Source of the DNA: an uncultured Porphyromonadaceae bacterium
GTDB taxonomy: Bacteria; Bacteroidota; Bacteroidia; Bacteroidales; Muribaculaceae
Assembly (NCBI GenBank): GCA_947573485.1
Contig: CANPGB010000001.1
Location: 124,001 to 188,000, forward strand
Direction of reading: 5' to 3'
Length of the DNA stretch: 64,000 nt
Shown here: in pieces, positions 32,707 through 41,885 of the stretch
Numbering within the stretch: the stretch's first letter is position 1
Layout of the letters: each line of letters opens with the position of its first letter
The notes under the pieces: model-generated
The model's input: the letters and a program-made list of their open reading frames with translations, nothing else
What the model was told of the DNA's origin: nothing
Database searches by the model: none
Made by a program: the position numbers and the translations under genes

Positions 32707-33969
32707 TTATCGGCCCAGGACCTTGTTATAGATGTCGATTACTTTCTGCCCGGCTTTGTCCCAGGTAATCTGTGCAACCTCGGCGAGGCCGTCCTCGCGG
32801 AGCTGTTTGTAAAGGGCAGGGTAGGAGATTATAGCATGGATTGCGTCGGCCATGGCGTCGATATCCCAGTAGTCGGTCTTGATTACGTTTGTGAGGATTT
32901 CGGCGCAGCCGCTCTGCTTCGATATTATCGACGGAACGCCCATCTGCATGGCCTCGAGAGGCGAGATGCCGAAAGGCTCGGAGACGGAAGGCATGATGTA
33001 GACGTCGCTCGCCTTGAGCATCTCATACACCTGGCGCCCTTTCTGGAAACCGGGGAAATGGAAGCGGTCGGCGATGCCGCGCTCGGCGGCAAGGCGTATC
33101 ATCTTGTCCATCATATCGCCCGAACCGGCCATTACGAAGCGAACGTTCGAGCAGTTGCGGAGCACTTTTGCAGCGGCTTCCACGAAGTATTCGGGGCCTT
33201 TCTGCATGGTGATTCGGCCGAGGAACGTCACAACTTTTTCTTTGGTGTTGCGGGGCATCTCTATGTCGAGCAGGTCCTGACTCAGGGGCACCACGGCATT
33301 GTGTACGGTGGTAACCTTGGCGGGGTCAATGCCATAGTGGTCGATAACGGTCTGGCGCGTGAGGTTGCTCACGGTTATGATATGGTCGGCGTGGGTCATG
33401 CCGTCGCGCTCTATGCCGTAGACGGTGGGGTTGGGTTTGCCGCGCGAGCGGTCGTACTCCGTGGCATGCACATGCACCACTAAGGGCTTGCCCGTTACCT
33501 GCTTGGCGTGAATACCTGCAGGGTAGGTTAGCCAGTCGTGGCTGTGGATTATGTCGAAGTCAATAGTGCGCGCTATCACACCTGCGGTGATAGAGTAATT
33601 GTTGATTTCCTCAAGGAGGTTATCGGGGTATTTGCCGGAGAACTCAATGCAACCGAGGTCGTTGGTGCGGAGGTAGTTGAAATCGGCGTAGATGTGGTCG
33701 CGGAGCCTGAAATAAAGGTCGGGGTCCATAACCTTACCGATGCGGGCGTCAACATAGTCGCGGTTGACATCGCGCCATGCCACGGGCACCTGCGAGGTGC
33801 CTATGATACGTGCAAAGCTTCGGTCTTCATCGCCGAAAGGCTTGGGAATGACAAAGGTAATATCCATGTCGCCGCACTCCCACATGCCGCGCGTCAGGCC
33901 GTAGCTTGCCGTGCCGAGACCGCCGAGGATGTGAGGGGGAAATTCCCAACCGAACATTAATGCTTTCAT
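32707..33969 (-). CDS. GT4-family glycosyltransferase (glycogen synthase-like)
   Basis: 420 residues with the two Rossmann domains of GT-B enzymes. The N-terminal GWEFPPHILGGLGTASYGL is the glycine-rich acceptor/nucleotide loop of starch and glycogen synthase-like proteins. IIHSHDWLTYPAGI, FLGRITMQKGPEYFVEA and the C-terminal EPFGISPLEAMQMG (catalytic glutamates) complete the pattern. It lies between the debranching enzyme and GH57 genes, so it probably elongates intracellular alpha-glucan. It has no signal peptide. Confidence 0.9.
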   Translation of the reverse strand: MKALMFGWEFPPHILGGLGTASYGLTRGMWECGDMDITFVIPKPFGDEDRSFARIIGTSQVPVAWRDVNRDYVDARIGKVMDPDLYFRLRDHIYADFNYLRTNDLGCIEFSGKYPDNLLEEINNYSITAGVIARTIDFDIIHSHDWLTYPAGIHAKQVTGKPLVVHVHATEYDRSRGKPNPTVYGIERDGMTHADHIITVSNLTRQTVIDHYGIDPAKVTTVHNAVVPLSQDLLDIEMPRNTKEKVVTFLGRITMQKGPEYFVEAAAKVLRNCSNVRFVMAGSGDMMDKMIRLAAERGIADRFHFPGFQKGRQVYEMLKASDVYIMPSVSEPFGISPLEAMQMGVPSIISKQSGCAEILTNVIKTDYWDIDAMADAIHAIISYPALYKQLREDGLAEVAQITWDKAGQKVIDIYNKVLGR

Positions 33970-34002
33970 AAGGTGTTGATTAAGATATTGAGTATTGGGA
34001 AC

Positions 34003-35955
34003 TTACATTTGTGCATCGAGGCGTTTGAGAGCGCGGTAGGTGCGGAGTACCTCGGCCACGTTGGTGGCGTGCGACACGGCGCCGCGGCCGATGTAGGGCG
34101 GATTGCCGTCGTAGAGTTGCGAGAGCGAGCCTATGCAGCCCTGCGTCATCTCGTCTTCAAAGCCGATAAGCATGCGGTCGATATAGCCTACGCCGCTCAT
34201 GCCGAACACGCGGAGGTAGGCATCAGCGTAAAAACCTATGAGCCAGGGGCGTGCGGGGCCGTTATGCATTGCAAACTCGCGTTCGTCGGGGCTGCCGAGA
34301 TAGTTGGGACGGTAGCCGTAGCTCTTGGGCGAAAGCGTACGTAAGCCCTTGGGTGTCAACAACTCGCGTGTAACAACATCGAGCACGCTCTTGCGCTGGC
34401 GACGGTCGAGGGGTGAGTAGTCGAGACCGATTGCGATAGCCATATTGGGGCGCACAGAAGGCTCGGCGAAGGTGCCGTCGACAAAGTCGTAGAGGTATCC
34501 GCTCTCGTTGAGGAAGGTGTCGATAAAGGGCTGCTTCATCTTCTCGGCCTCGGCGAGCCATGCCTGGCGGCGTTCCTCGAGATCGCCGTATCCCTCGGCG
34601 AGCGAGGCGGCAAACATGAGGGCGTTATACCAAAGGGCGTTGAACTCCACAAGGCGTCCGGTGCGACGCACCACGGGAGCGCCACCGAGCATCGAGTTCA
34701 TCCACGACACGGCCTTATCGTGACCGTCGGTAGAGAGGAGGCCTGTCTCGGCGTCGACGTAGAGGTTGGGGTGACCGCCGCGCAGCACATAGTCCACGAG
34801 CTGTGTCACCGGTTGCAGATATTTCTCGCGGGCTTCAGCGGTGCCGCGGGTCTTGGCATATTGCTGTATGGCCCATATTGCCCAGAGAGGGATGTCGGGG
34901 AGGTCGATTCCGGCTATTGTCTTCGAGGTCTCACCGCTGTCGGCATAGCGCAGGAGAGCTTTGAGGGCGGTGTGCATTATGGCCTCGTAGTCGGCGAAAT
35001 GGTCGATAGCCAAGGTAAGGCCTGGCAGCGCCATAAACGTATTGCGGGCAAGAATCACACCCCAGGGGAAGCCGGAGATTAGGTACATGCCCTCGCCGCG
35101 TTTTACGTAGAACTGCTTGGCCGAATTTTTAAGACAGTTGAAGAACGATGTGCGGGGAGTGCGGCTGGCGATTTCAGCCTCGTACATTTTAGAGAGGCTG
35201 CGGGTGTTCACCTGGCTTACGCCTGCCGAGAAAATCACCGACTCGCCTTTCTTGATAGGCACCTCGAAATAGCCGGGCACCCAGAGGTCCTCGCAGTATG
35301 GCACGCCACGCTCGAGGTCTTTCACGTATTCGATGCCGTTGTACCAGTTGGGCTCGTCGACCCATGTGGCTTTTTTGTTGAACTGCATGAATAGGGTAGG
35401 GTAGCCCTCGTAAAGACAGGTGGCGATTCCGTTGGGCACATTCTCGATAGCGCGGTTGATATTGTCGTTTGCAACGCAGAGGCTGTTGCTCTCGCGGAAG
35501 GCGAGGAAGGGGCGGAAACGGAGTGTCGTCGCCGAGTGAGCATCGACGAGCGTGTAGCGTATGAGGATACGGTTTTCCTCGCTGATGAATATTTTTTCTT
35601 TGGTGAGGATTACACCACCCACACGGTAGGTCATGCGGGGCACATCCTCGCAGTCGAACTCACGGATATACTTGTGGCCTGCCGGCGAATAGACACCGCC
35701 CTGATAGCGGTGTATGCCTAAATTGAAAGGTGCCCCGTGCTGGATAACGGTTTCATCGAGGCTCGACAGCAGCACGTGAGGCTTGTTTTCCATTCCCTCT
35801 ATAGGGATGACCAGCAGGCCATGCTGCTTGCGGGTGTTGCAACCAACCAGCGAGGTGCAGTGATAGGCACCGGCGCGGTTTGTGCGCAGCATCTCCTTGG
35901 GCAACGATTGATCCAGATTGATGAGCAGATTCTTATCAAATTTAAGATAACTCAT
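34003..35955 (-). CDS. Glycogen debranching enzyme (amylo-alpha-1,6-glucosidase type)
   Basis: 650 residues from MSYLKFDKNLLINLDQ (35955). The frame stays open 12 codons upstream, but this ATG gives the family N-terminus. The N-terminal beta-sandwich (about 1-250, EMLRTNRAGAYHCTSLVGCNTRKQHGLLV) is the GDE_N domain. The C-terminal alpha/alpha barrel (about 285-640, GFPWGVILARNTFMALPGL, WNALWYNAL-like VEFNALWYNALMFA) is the amylo-alpha-1,6-glucosidase domain. It should remove alpha-1,6 branches of glycogen in the cytoplasm. It is first of the three glycogen genes. Confidence 0.93.
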   Translation of the reverse strand: MSYLKFDKNLLINLDQSLPKEMLRTNRAGAYHCTSLVGCNTRKQHGLLVIPIEGMENKPHVLLSSLDETVIQHGAPFNLGIHRYQGGVYSPAGHKYIREFDCEDVPRMTYRVGGVILTKEKIFISEENRILIRYTLVDAHSATTLRFRPFLAFRESNSLCVANDNINRAIENVPNGIATCLYEGYPTLFMQFNKKATWVDEPNWYNGIEYVKDLERGVPYCEDLWVPGYFEVPIKKGESVIFSAGVSQVNTRSLSKMYEAEIASRTPRTSFFNCLKNSAKQFYVKRGEGMYLISGFPWGVILARNTFMALPGLTLAIDHFADYEAIMHTALKALLRYADSGETSKTIAGIDLPDIPLWAIWAIQQYAKTRGTAEAREKYLQPVTQLVDYVLRGGHPNLYVDAETGLLSTDGHDKAVSWMNSMLGGAPVVRRTGRLVEFNALWYNALMFAASLAEGYGDLEERRQAWLAEAEKMKQPFIDTFLNESGYLYDFVDGTFAEPSVRPNMAIAIGLDYSPLDRRQRKSVLDVVTRELLTPKGLRTLSPKSYGYRPNYLGSPDEREFAMHNGPARPWLIGFYADAYLRVFGMSGVGYIDRMLIGFEDEMTQGCIGSLSQLYDGNPPYIGRGAVSHATNVAEVLRTYRALKRLDAQM

Positions 35956-36110
35956 TATGGTTTTAGGATTATATAGTTTTATGTCTTGCAAATACGGTAG
36001 AAGGAGAGCTCAGAATCATTTGGCGAATTTACACCTTTATTTTTTATTGTCAAAACAAATATGCCGTAAAACATAAAATTTGAAAGACAATGAAACAAAA
36101 CTTATAACAA

Positions 36111-36148
36111 AACGCCCGCAGGCCACTTTTGTTTGGCCTGCGGGCGTT
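36111..36148 (-). terminator. Strong intrinsic terminator of apt
   Basis: A perfect 15-bp stem, AACGCCCGCAGGCCA (36111-36125) with its complement at 36134-36148, and an 8-nt loop. On the minus strand it is followed by TTTTGTT. It lies 23 bp after the apt stop codon. Confidence 0.88.
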
Positions 36149-36171
36149 GTTGTATATGTATTTCGGAACTA

Positions 36172-36690
36172 TCAGTAGGTGATGAGCGAGGTAACCTCGG
36201 CGTCTTCGGGCAGTGCTGCGCGACCGTTGAGGGCCGAGAGCTCGATGATGAAGTTGATGTAGATTTTCTTCGGGTTGAGGCTCTTCACAAGTTTGTAGGC
36301 TGCGGCCATTGTGCCACCGGTAGCGAGTACGTCGTCGTGGAGCACAACGATGTCGTCAGGACCGATTGCATCGCGGTGAATCTCTATAACGTCGGTGCCG
36401 TATTCCTTGGCGTACTCCTGGCGGATGGTGTCGGCAGGAAGTTTGCCGGGCTTGCGGGCAGGCACAAAACCGGCGCCAAGCTCGAAGGCGAGGATAGAGC
36501 CGCCGATAAAGCCGCGCGACTCAATGCCCACTACTTTGGTTACGCCCTTGTCGCGGTAGAGCTGCGAGAGGTCCCACCCTATGATGTGCAGGGCACGGGG
36601 GTCTTTGAACGCCGTGGTAAGGTCCTTGAAGAGAATACCCTTCGAGGGGAAGTCGGCCACGTCGCGGATGCGTGATTTGATGTATTCCAT
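36172..36690 (-). CDS. apt: Adenine phosphoribosyltransferase
   Basis: 172 residues, the normal length. The PRPP-binding motif is IVVLHDDVLATGGTMAAA (about 122-139), and VVGIESRGFIGGSILAFELGAGFVPARKPGKLP is the Apt-specific block. It converts adenine and PRPP to AMP for purine salvage in the cytoplasm. It lies downstream of mnmG with a parS-like palindrome in between, and ends in a strong terminator. Confidence 0.97.
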   Translation of the reverse strand: MEYIKSRIRDVADFPSKGILFKDLTTAFKDPRALHIIGWDLSQLYRDKGVTKVVGIESRGFIGGSILAFELGAGFVPARKPGKLPADTIRQEYAKEYGTDVIEIHRDAIGPDDIVVLHDDVLATGGTMAAAYKLVKSLNPKKIYINFIIELSALNGRAALPEDAEVTSLITY

Positions 36691-36735
36691 TATTTCGGTT
36701 TTAAGTTATTGATTATTCAGTAATTTATGGCGAAT

Positions 36736-36753
36736 TTGTTCCACGTGGAACAA
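36736..36753. promoter_or_regulatory. parS-like centromere site (ParB-binding palindrome)
   Basis: TTGTTCCACGTGGAACAA is a perfect 18-bp palindrome. Its 16-bp core TGTTCCACGTGGAACA differs from the broad bacterial parS consensus TGTTTCACGTGAAACA by one symmetric pair. It lies 2 bp beyond the mnmG stop codon. parS sites are typically clustered near the replication origin and often near mnmG (gidA). No parA/parB or dnaA gene is in the window. Confidence 0.8.
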
Positions 36754-36754
36754 G

Positions 36755-38635
36755 CTATCGGTTCATCATAAGGAGCAGAATATTCACATCAGAGGGCGAT
36801 ATACCGGGGATGCGCGAGGCTGCTCCTACCGTTGGCGGGCGGTGAAGCAGGAGCTTCTGCCGTCCCTCGGTGGATATTGATTTCATGGCGGCGTAATCAC
36901 AGTCGGCGGGCAGGCGTATTTCCTCAAGGCGGCGGAGCTTGTCGGCAACTGCACGCTCGCGGCTGATGTATCCGTCGTATTTTATGAGTATCTCGGCAGC
37001 CTCCACAATCTCGCTGCGACGGTCGTCGGGGAGCGCGTCGATGTACTCGCGCAGCGGCTGCACGCAAGCGGCAAGGAGCTGTATGGTGAGCTGCGGGCGC
37101 TCTATAAGGTCGCGCAGTTTCACGCCCTGGCGCAGGGGGGCTGTGCCGCACTCTTCGAGGAGAGCCTCAACCTGCGCGGGTTTCACGCTGAGGTTGTCGG
37201 CAAGGGCTATGAGGCCATCGCGCAGACGCCGTTTCTCAAGCATGAGTTCGTAGCGGCTGTCGTCGGCAAGGCCTATGGCATGGCCGAGGGGTGTGAGGCG
37301 CATGTCGGCATCGTCCTGGCGCAGGAGTATGCGGTACTCGGCGCGCGAGGTAAACATGCGGTAGGGTTCGTCGACGCCTTTGGTCACGAGGTCGTCGATG
37401 AGCACGCCTATATATGCCTGGTCACGCCCGAGGGTAAACTGCGGGCGCCCGAGCACGGCAAGGGCTGCATTGGCACCGGCAACAAGACCCTGGCCGGCGG
37501 CCTCTTCATAACCTGTGGTACCGTTGATCTGGCCTGCGAAATAGAGGCCGGGCACGAGCTTTGTCTCAAGTGTATGATTGAGCTGTGTGGGGTCGAAGAA
37601 GTCGTATTCTATGGCGTAACCGGCACGGTAGAGCTGCGCGTCTTTGAGCGAGGGAATAGTGCCTATGGCCTCGATCTGAATCTCCATGGGCATCGACGAC
37701 GAGAAGCCGTTGACATAAAATTCAGTGGTATCCTCACCCTCGGGCTCAAGGAAGAGCTGGTGCTCGGTCTTGTCGGCGAAGGTAACGATTTTTGTCTCTA
37801 TCGAGGGGCAATATCTCGGGCCTATACTCTTTATTTGGCCGTTATAGAGAGGCGAATCGGGCAGCCCGCGGCGCAGCACTTCGTGAGTGCTTGCGTTGGT
37901 ATAAGTTATATAGCAATCGCGCTGGCGCAGGTCTGAAGCAACGCCGGGGAGGTACGAGAAAAGGTGTCGTACAGGGTCGCCGGGCTGGGGTGTGGTGAGC
38001 TCAAAGTGAATGGTGCGCGAATCGAGGCGCATAGGGGTGCCGGTCTTCATGCGGTCGGTGCGGAAACCGCGCTCACGAAGCTGCTCTGTCACGCCGTGCG
38101 ATGCAGGTTCGCTTATGCGGCCGCCCTCGAAGCTCACGCGCCCTATGTGCATGAGGCCGTTGAGAAAGGTTCCGTTGGTGAGCACCACCTTGCGAGCCTT
38201 GAAAGTGGCGCCCTCGGCGGTGTGCACGCCTGCCACGGCACCGTCGGCGTCGAAGATGAGCGAGTCAACGCTTCCCTGCCACATCGAGAGGCCGGGAGTA
38301 TTCTCGAGCATCGAGCGCCAGAGCGCGCTGAACTTATTGCGGTCGGCCTGGGCGCGAGGGCTCCACATGGCGGGGCCTTTGCTGCGGTTGAGCATGCGGA
38401 ACTGGATTGCCGTGCGGTCGGTGACAATTCCCATGAGTCCGCCGAGCGCGTCGATCTCGCGCACAATCTGCCCTTTGGCAATACCGCCCACGGCAGGGTT
38501 GCAGCTCATCTGCGCAATCTTGTTCATATCCATTGTCACCAGGAGTGTGCGTGCGCCCACTGTGGCCGCGGCATGCGCAGCCTCACATCCGGCATGGCCG
38601 GCTCCGACAACAATTACATCGAAATCAAAACGCAT
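36755..38635 (-). CDS. mnmG: tRNA uridine-5-carboxymethylaminomethyl(34) synthesis enzyme MnmG
   Basis: 626 residues, full length. The FAD-binding motif is VIVVGAGHAGCEAAHAAA (about 8-25), followed by MSCNPAVGGIAKGQIVREIDALGG and the PGLYFAGQINGTTGYEEAAGQGLVAGANAA block. The C-terminal tRNA-binding domain (about 560-626) is intact. With MnmE it modifies the wobble uridine of several tRNAs. ybeY lies 22 bp upstream and apt downstream on the same strand. Confidence 0.98.
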   Translation of the reverse strand: MRFDFDVIVVGAGHAGCEAAHAAATVGARTLLVTMDMNKIAQMSCNPAVGGIAKGQIVREIDALGGLMGIVTDRTAIQFRMLNRSKGPAMWSPRAQADRNKFSALWRSMLENTPGLSMWQGSVDSLIFDADGAVAGVHTAEGATFKARKVVLTNGTFLNGLMHIGRVSFEGGRISEPASHGVTEQLRERGFRTDRMKTGTPMRLDSRTIHFELTTPQPGDPVRHLFSYLPGVASDLRQRDCYITYTNASTHEVLRRGLPDSPLYNGQIKSIGPRYCPSIETKIVTFADKTEHQLFLEPEGEDTTEFYVNGFSSSMPMEIQIEAIGTIPSLKDAQLYRAGYAIEYDFFDPTQLNHTLETKLVPGLYFAGQINGTTGYEEAAGQGLVAGANAALAVLGRPQFTLGRDQAYIGVLIDDLVTKGVDEPYRMFTSRAEYRILLRQDDADMRLTPLGHAIGLADDSRYELMLEKRRLRDGLIALADNLSVKPAQVEALLEECGTAPLRQGVKLRDLIERPQLTIQLLAACVQPLREYIDALPDDRRSEIVEAAEILIKYDGYISRERAVADKLRRLEEIRLPADCDYAAMKSISTEGRQKLLLHRPPTVGAASRIPGISPSDVNILLLMMNR

Positions 38636-38657
38636 CGTCTTTAAAAAATTAGGGGAT

Positions 38658-39086
38658 TCAGAAAGCGGCGAGCATGGCGAGGGCCTCGTTCTCGGCCGCT
38701 TCCATAATCTCGCGCTCGCCCGGCCCTTTGTCGTTGATACCGCACAGGTGAAGCACGCCGTGCACTATCACCCTCTTGAGCTCGGTGAGATAGTCGGCGC
38801 CGAGCCCCTCGGCATTGGAGCGCACCGTGTCGAGCGAAATAAACATGTCGCCGCGCAGGAGCGTGCCGAGGCAATCATCGAAGGTGATGATGTCGGTATA
38901 ATAATCGTGGTTGAGGTACTGTCGGTTTACGCGCAAAATCTCCTCATCGTCACAGAAAATATAGGTAAGGGTGTGTGCGGTGCGGTTGTGCGTTTCGGCA
39001 ACTTGAGCAATCCACTGTTCAAGTTGTTGATAATCAAGGCTTGGGCGTTCAACACCCGAGGCTATCCATTGAAAAACGGGCGTCAT
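38658..39086 (-). CDS. ybeY: Endoribonuclease YbeY (rRNA maturation)
   Basis: 142 residues. The catalytic metal motif is HGVLHLCGINDKGPGE, following the UPF0054 blocks FCDDEEILRVNRQYLNHDYYTDIITF. The first two histidines are present; where E. coli YbeY has the third ligand His (HGTLHLLGYDH) this sequence has Asp. The enzyme matures 16S rRNA. It is first of the ybeY-mnmG-apt set, with a TATCTTTG -7 box at 39104-39111. Confidence 0.93.
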   Translation of the reverse strand: MTPVFQWIASGVERPSLDYQQLEQWIAQVAETHNRTAHTLTYIFCDDEEILRVNRQYLNHDYYTDIITFDDCLGTLLRGDMFISLDTVRSNAEGLGADYLTELKRVIVHGVLHLCGINDKGPGEREIMEAAENEALAMLAAF

Positions 39087-39103
39087 CTTCTTAAATTGAG
39101 TCG

Positions 39104-39111
39104 CAAAGATA
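39104..39111 (-). promoter_or_regulatory. -7 box of the ybeY-mnmG-apt transcript
   Basis: TATCTTTG on the minus strand, 17 bp before the ybeY start. The -33 region has only TTGG at 20-bp spacing. Confidence 0.5.
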
Positions 39112-39299
39112 CGAAATTTTTTTCATATACGCCAATGCCTTTTATCTCACAGATTGAAAATTTTACTTAATCGGCAAAATCAAGCATAAAACTCTATCAA
39201 CATGCGTATTACACAAAATCAGACCCTCTGAGATTTAAAAATTCGGCAACGGCACGCCCACCTGCCCGTAAAAATTCCTTTCTCGCGGGGTGCGCACAC

Positions 39300-39330
39300 T
39301 TTCGCAAGTCAAACTTTTTAACTAACTTAG
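39300..39330 (+). promoter_or_regulatory. Probable promoter of the POT transporter gene
   Basis: TTTC (39300-39303), 19 bp, TAACTTAG (39323-39330): one mismatch in each box. The start codon is 30 bp downstream. The rest of the 274-bp gap from 39087 shows no gene or clear hairpin. Confidence 0.45.
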
Positions 39331-39360
39331 CACCGAAAAAAACTTTAATACTACCCCGCT

Positions 39361-40935
39361 ATGTTCAAGAACCAACCAAAAGGTCTGATTCCTGCCGCAC
39401 TGAGCAACATGGGCGAGCGATTCGGCTATTACATCATGAACGCCGTGCTCGTTCTCTTCCTCTGCTCCAAGTTCGGCCTCTCAGGCGACGAAAGCTCCCT
39501 GATCTATTCTTTCTTTTACGCCGGCATCTACATACTGAGCCTTGTCGGCGGTATCATTGCCGACAAGACGCAGAACTACAAAGGCACAATCATCAACGGC
39601 CTCATCATAATGACCGCCGGATATGTGGTGCTCTCCATACCTATCCTCGCCTCTCCCGAAAACAAGAGCTGGCTGCTTGCCCTCACCTGCGCCGCGCTTT
39701 TCCTTATCGCCTTCGGCAACGGCCTTTTCAAAGGTAACCTCCAGGCTATCGTAGGTCAGCTCTACGACAATCCCCGCTACAGTGCACAGCGCGACTCGGG
39801 CTTCCAGATTTTCTACGTTTTCATCAACATCGGCGGCCTCATCGCTCCCTTTGTGGCTCCCATGCTCCGCAGCTGGTGGCTCGATGTGCACAACATGGCA
39901 TATAACGCCGACTTCCCCGCACTCTGCCACCAGTACCTCTCGGTAACCGACAACATGGGCATGGAAAACATGGATAACCTCTACGCCGTGGCTACCGCCG
40001 CCGGTCACACCGCCGGTGCCGACCTCCAGGCTTTCTGCTCGCAGTACCTCGACGTGTTCAACACCGGCATCCACTACTCCTTCATTGCCTCGGTGGCCGC
40101 CATGCTCATCTCCCTCACAATATTTATCTGCACCAAGAAGCAGCTCCCCACCCCCGCAGCCCGCGCAAAAGTGGAAAGCGTGAAGTACACCGAAGCCGAG
40201 AAAAAAGCCATGGCAAAAGAAATCAAGCAGCGCATGGTGGCACTCTTCGCCGTGCTCGGCATCGTGATTTTCTTCTGGCTCTCCTTCCACCAGAACGGCA
40301 CCTCGCTCTCGCTCTTCGCCCGCGACTTCGTGGCCACCGACACCATTGCCCCCGAGATATGGCAGGCCGTGAATCCCTTCTTCGTTATCGTGCTCACACC
40401 GCTTGTAATGCTCCTCTTCACCTCACTGTCGCGCCGCGGCCGTGAGATTTCCACCCCCAAGAAAATTGCCATAGGCATGGGTCTGGCAGGCCTTGCCTAC
40501 CTCTTCCTCTGCATCTACTGCTGGAGCCAGGGCTACCCCTCGGGCGACGCTTTCCGCGCCCTTCCCGCAGCGGCAAAAGAAGGCGTCAAGGCCGGCCCCT
40601 GGGTGCTCATCGCCCTCTACTTCTTCCTCACTGTGGCCGAGCTCTTCATCTCGCCTCTGGGCCTCTCCTTCGTGTCGAAGGTCGCTCCCAAGCATCTCCA
40701 GGGTCTCTGCCAGGGTCTGTGGCTCGGCGCTACCGCCGTTGGCAACCTCTTCCTCTGGGTAGGCCCGCTCATGTATGAGAACTGGCCTATAAGCTACGCC
40801 TGGGGCGTGTTCTTCGGCGCCTGCCTCCTTTCTATGGGTGTGATGTTCGGCATGGTAAAATGGCTCGAACGCGTAACCTCCGACGCTCCCGCAGCCGCTC
40901 CCGCCGAAAAGGCCGAAGAAGAAAATGTGATTTAA
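39361..40935 (+). CDS. POT (PTR2) family peptide transporter
   Basis: 524 residues, a multi-helix inner-membrane protein. The N-terminal NMGERFGYY is the ExxERFxYY proton-coupling motif of the family, with an FGNGLFKGNLQAIVGQLY block downstream. The region of about 180-220 between helices is longer than usual and soluble. The family takes up di- and tripeptides with protons. It has its own promoter and terminator and therefore stands alone. Confidence 0.92.
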   Translation: MFKNQPKGLIPAALSNMGERFGYYIMNAVLVLFLCSKFGLSGDESSLIYSFFYAGIYILSLVGGIIADKTQNYKGTIINGLIIMTAGYVVLSIPILASPENKSWLLALTCAALFLIAFGNGLFKGNLQAIVGQLYDNPRYSAQRDSGFQIFYVFINIGGLIAPFVAPMLRSWWLDVHNMAYNADFPALCHQYLSVTDNMGMENMDNLYAVATAAGHTAGADLQAFCSQYLDVFNTGIHYSFIASVAAMLISLTIFICTKKQLPTPAARAKVESVKYTEAEKKAMAKEIKQRMVALFAVLGIVIFFWLSFHQNGTSLSLFARDFVATDTIAPEIWQAVNPFFVIVLTPLVMLLFTSLSRRGREISTPKKIAIGMGLAGLAYLFLCIYCWSQGYPSGDAFRALPAAAKEGVKAGPWVLIALYFFLTVAELFISPLGLSFVSKVAPKHLQGLCQGLWLGATAVGNLFLWVGPLMYENWPISYAWGVFFGACLLSMGVMFGMVKWLERVTSDAPAAAPAEKAEEENVI

Positions 40936-40955
40936 CATTACCTATTAATAGTCAT

Positions 40956-40989
40956 AAAGACCCGGAAGTTGATACTTTCGGGTCTTTTA
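40956..40989 (+). terminator. Intrinsic terminator of the POT transporter gene
   Basis: AAAGACCCGGAAGT pairs with ACTTTCGGGTCTTT around a TGAT loop with one mismatch, and is followed by TTTTATT. It lies 20 bp after the stop codon. Confidence 0.88.
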
Positions 40990-41015
40990 TTATGCCGTTA
41001 CTCGCGATTTTTCAT

Positions 41016-41023
41016 TACTTTTG
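41016..41023 (+). promoter_or_regulatory. -7 box of the pldA transcript
   Basis: TACTTTTG matches TAnnTTTG, 22 bp before the pldA start codon. No good -33 box is seen. Confidence 0.45.
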
Positions 41024-41045
41024 CACACCTTACCCAACGCATGCA

Positions 41046-41885
41046 ATGAAACGTATAATACGCGCACTACTTCTTGCTCTCCCGCTCTTTTTCGCTATGC
41101 CCGCTGCGGCACAGATTCTCGTGACCGGAGGCGCCGACCCGCTCGACGCCGACAGCGTGAAACGCGACTTCTCGAACCAGCCCTACTTCGGCCTCTACAA
41201 AGACAACTACTTTATATTCGGCCCCTCGGTAGGCCCCAAGGCCGACCGCACCAACACCAACATCAAATTCCAGATTTCAATAGCACAGCGCCTCACCCGC
41301 TCCACCTTGCCGTGGGGCACATATCTCTACCTCTTCTATTCGCAGAAATGCTTCTGGAACATTCTTGAGAACTCCATGCCCATGACCGACCTCAACTTCA
41401 ATCCCGGTATAGGCATCACCAAACCGCTCTTCGTCAAGAACCGATACATTGGCAAACTCACCCTGCTGGTAGAGCACGAAAGCAACGGCCGCGACTCTAT
41501 ACAATCGCGCTCATGGAACCGCGTGGCACTCGCCGCAAACGTTATGATAACCAAAAACCTCATGGTGCACGCCAAGGCGTGGATTCCTATCGTCGACGGC
41601 ATGCACAACAAAGACATCGTCGACTACTGCGGCTGGTGCCAGACAGGCTTTCAGGTGCTCAGCGACAACAGGCGTTTCAGCGGCGGCGTAACCATCGTGC
41701 CCCGCAAAGGCTTCAGCTTCAACACTATTGTCGACGTCTCATACCGCATCTTCAAGAAAGACAATCAGTTTCTCTTCCTCCAGTTCTACAACGGCTACGG
41801 CGAGGGGCTGCTCGAATACAATAAATTCCACTCTCAACTCCGCATAGGCCTGCTCATAAAGCCTAAACTCTTCAGCGACTTCTGA
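41046..41885 (+). CDS. pldA: Outer-membrane phospholipase A
   Basis: 279 residues from the ATG at 41046, which gives a clean signal peptide (MKRIIRALLLALPLFFAMPAAAQ). The mature part is a 12-strand-type barrel with the OMPLA catalytic motif EHESNGRDS (His144, Ser146) and Asn158 in SRSWNR. The enzyme hydrolyses phospholipids misplaced in the outer leaflet of the outer membrane. The stop codon overlaps the next start (TGATG), so it is coupled to a lipoprotein gene. Confidence 0.9.
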   Translation: MKRIIRALLLALPLFFAMPAAAQILVTGGADPLDADSVKRDFSNQPYFGLYKDNYFIFGPSVGPKADRTNTNIKFQISIAQRLTRSTLPWGTYLYLFYSQKCFWNILENSMPMTDLNFNPGIGITKPLFVKNRYIGKLTLLVEHESNGRDSIQSRSWNRVALAANVMITKNLMVHAKAWIPIVDGMHNKDIVDYCGWCQTGFQVLSDNRRFSGGVTIVPRKGFSFNTIVDVSYRIFKKDNQFLFLQFYNGYGEGLLEYNKFHSQLRIGLLIKPKLFSDF

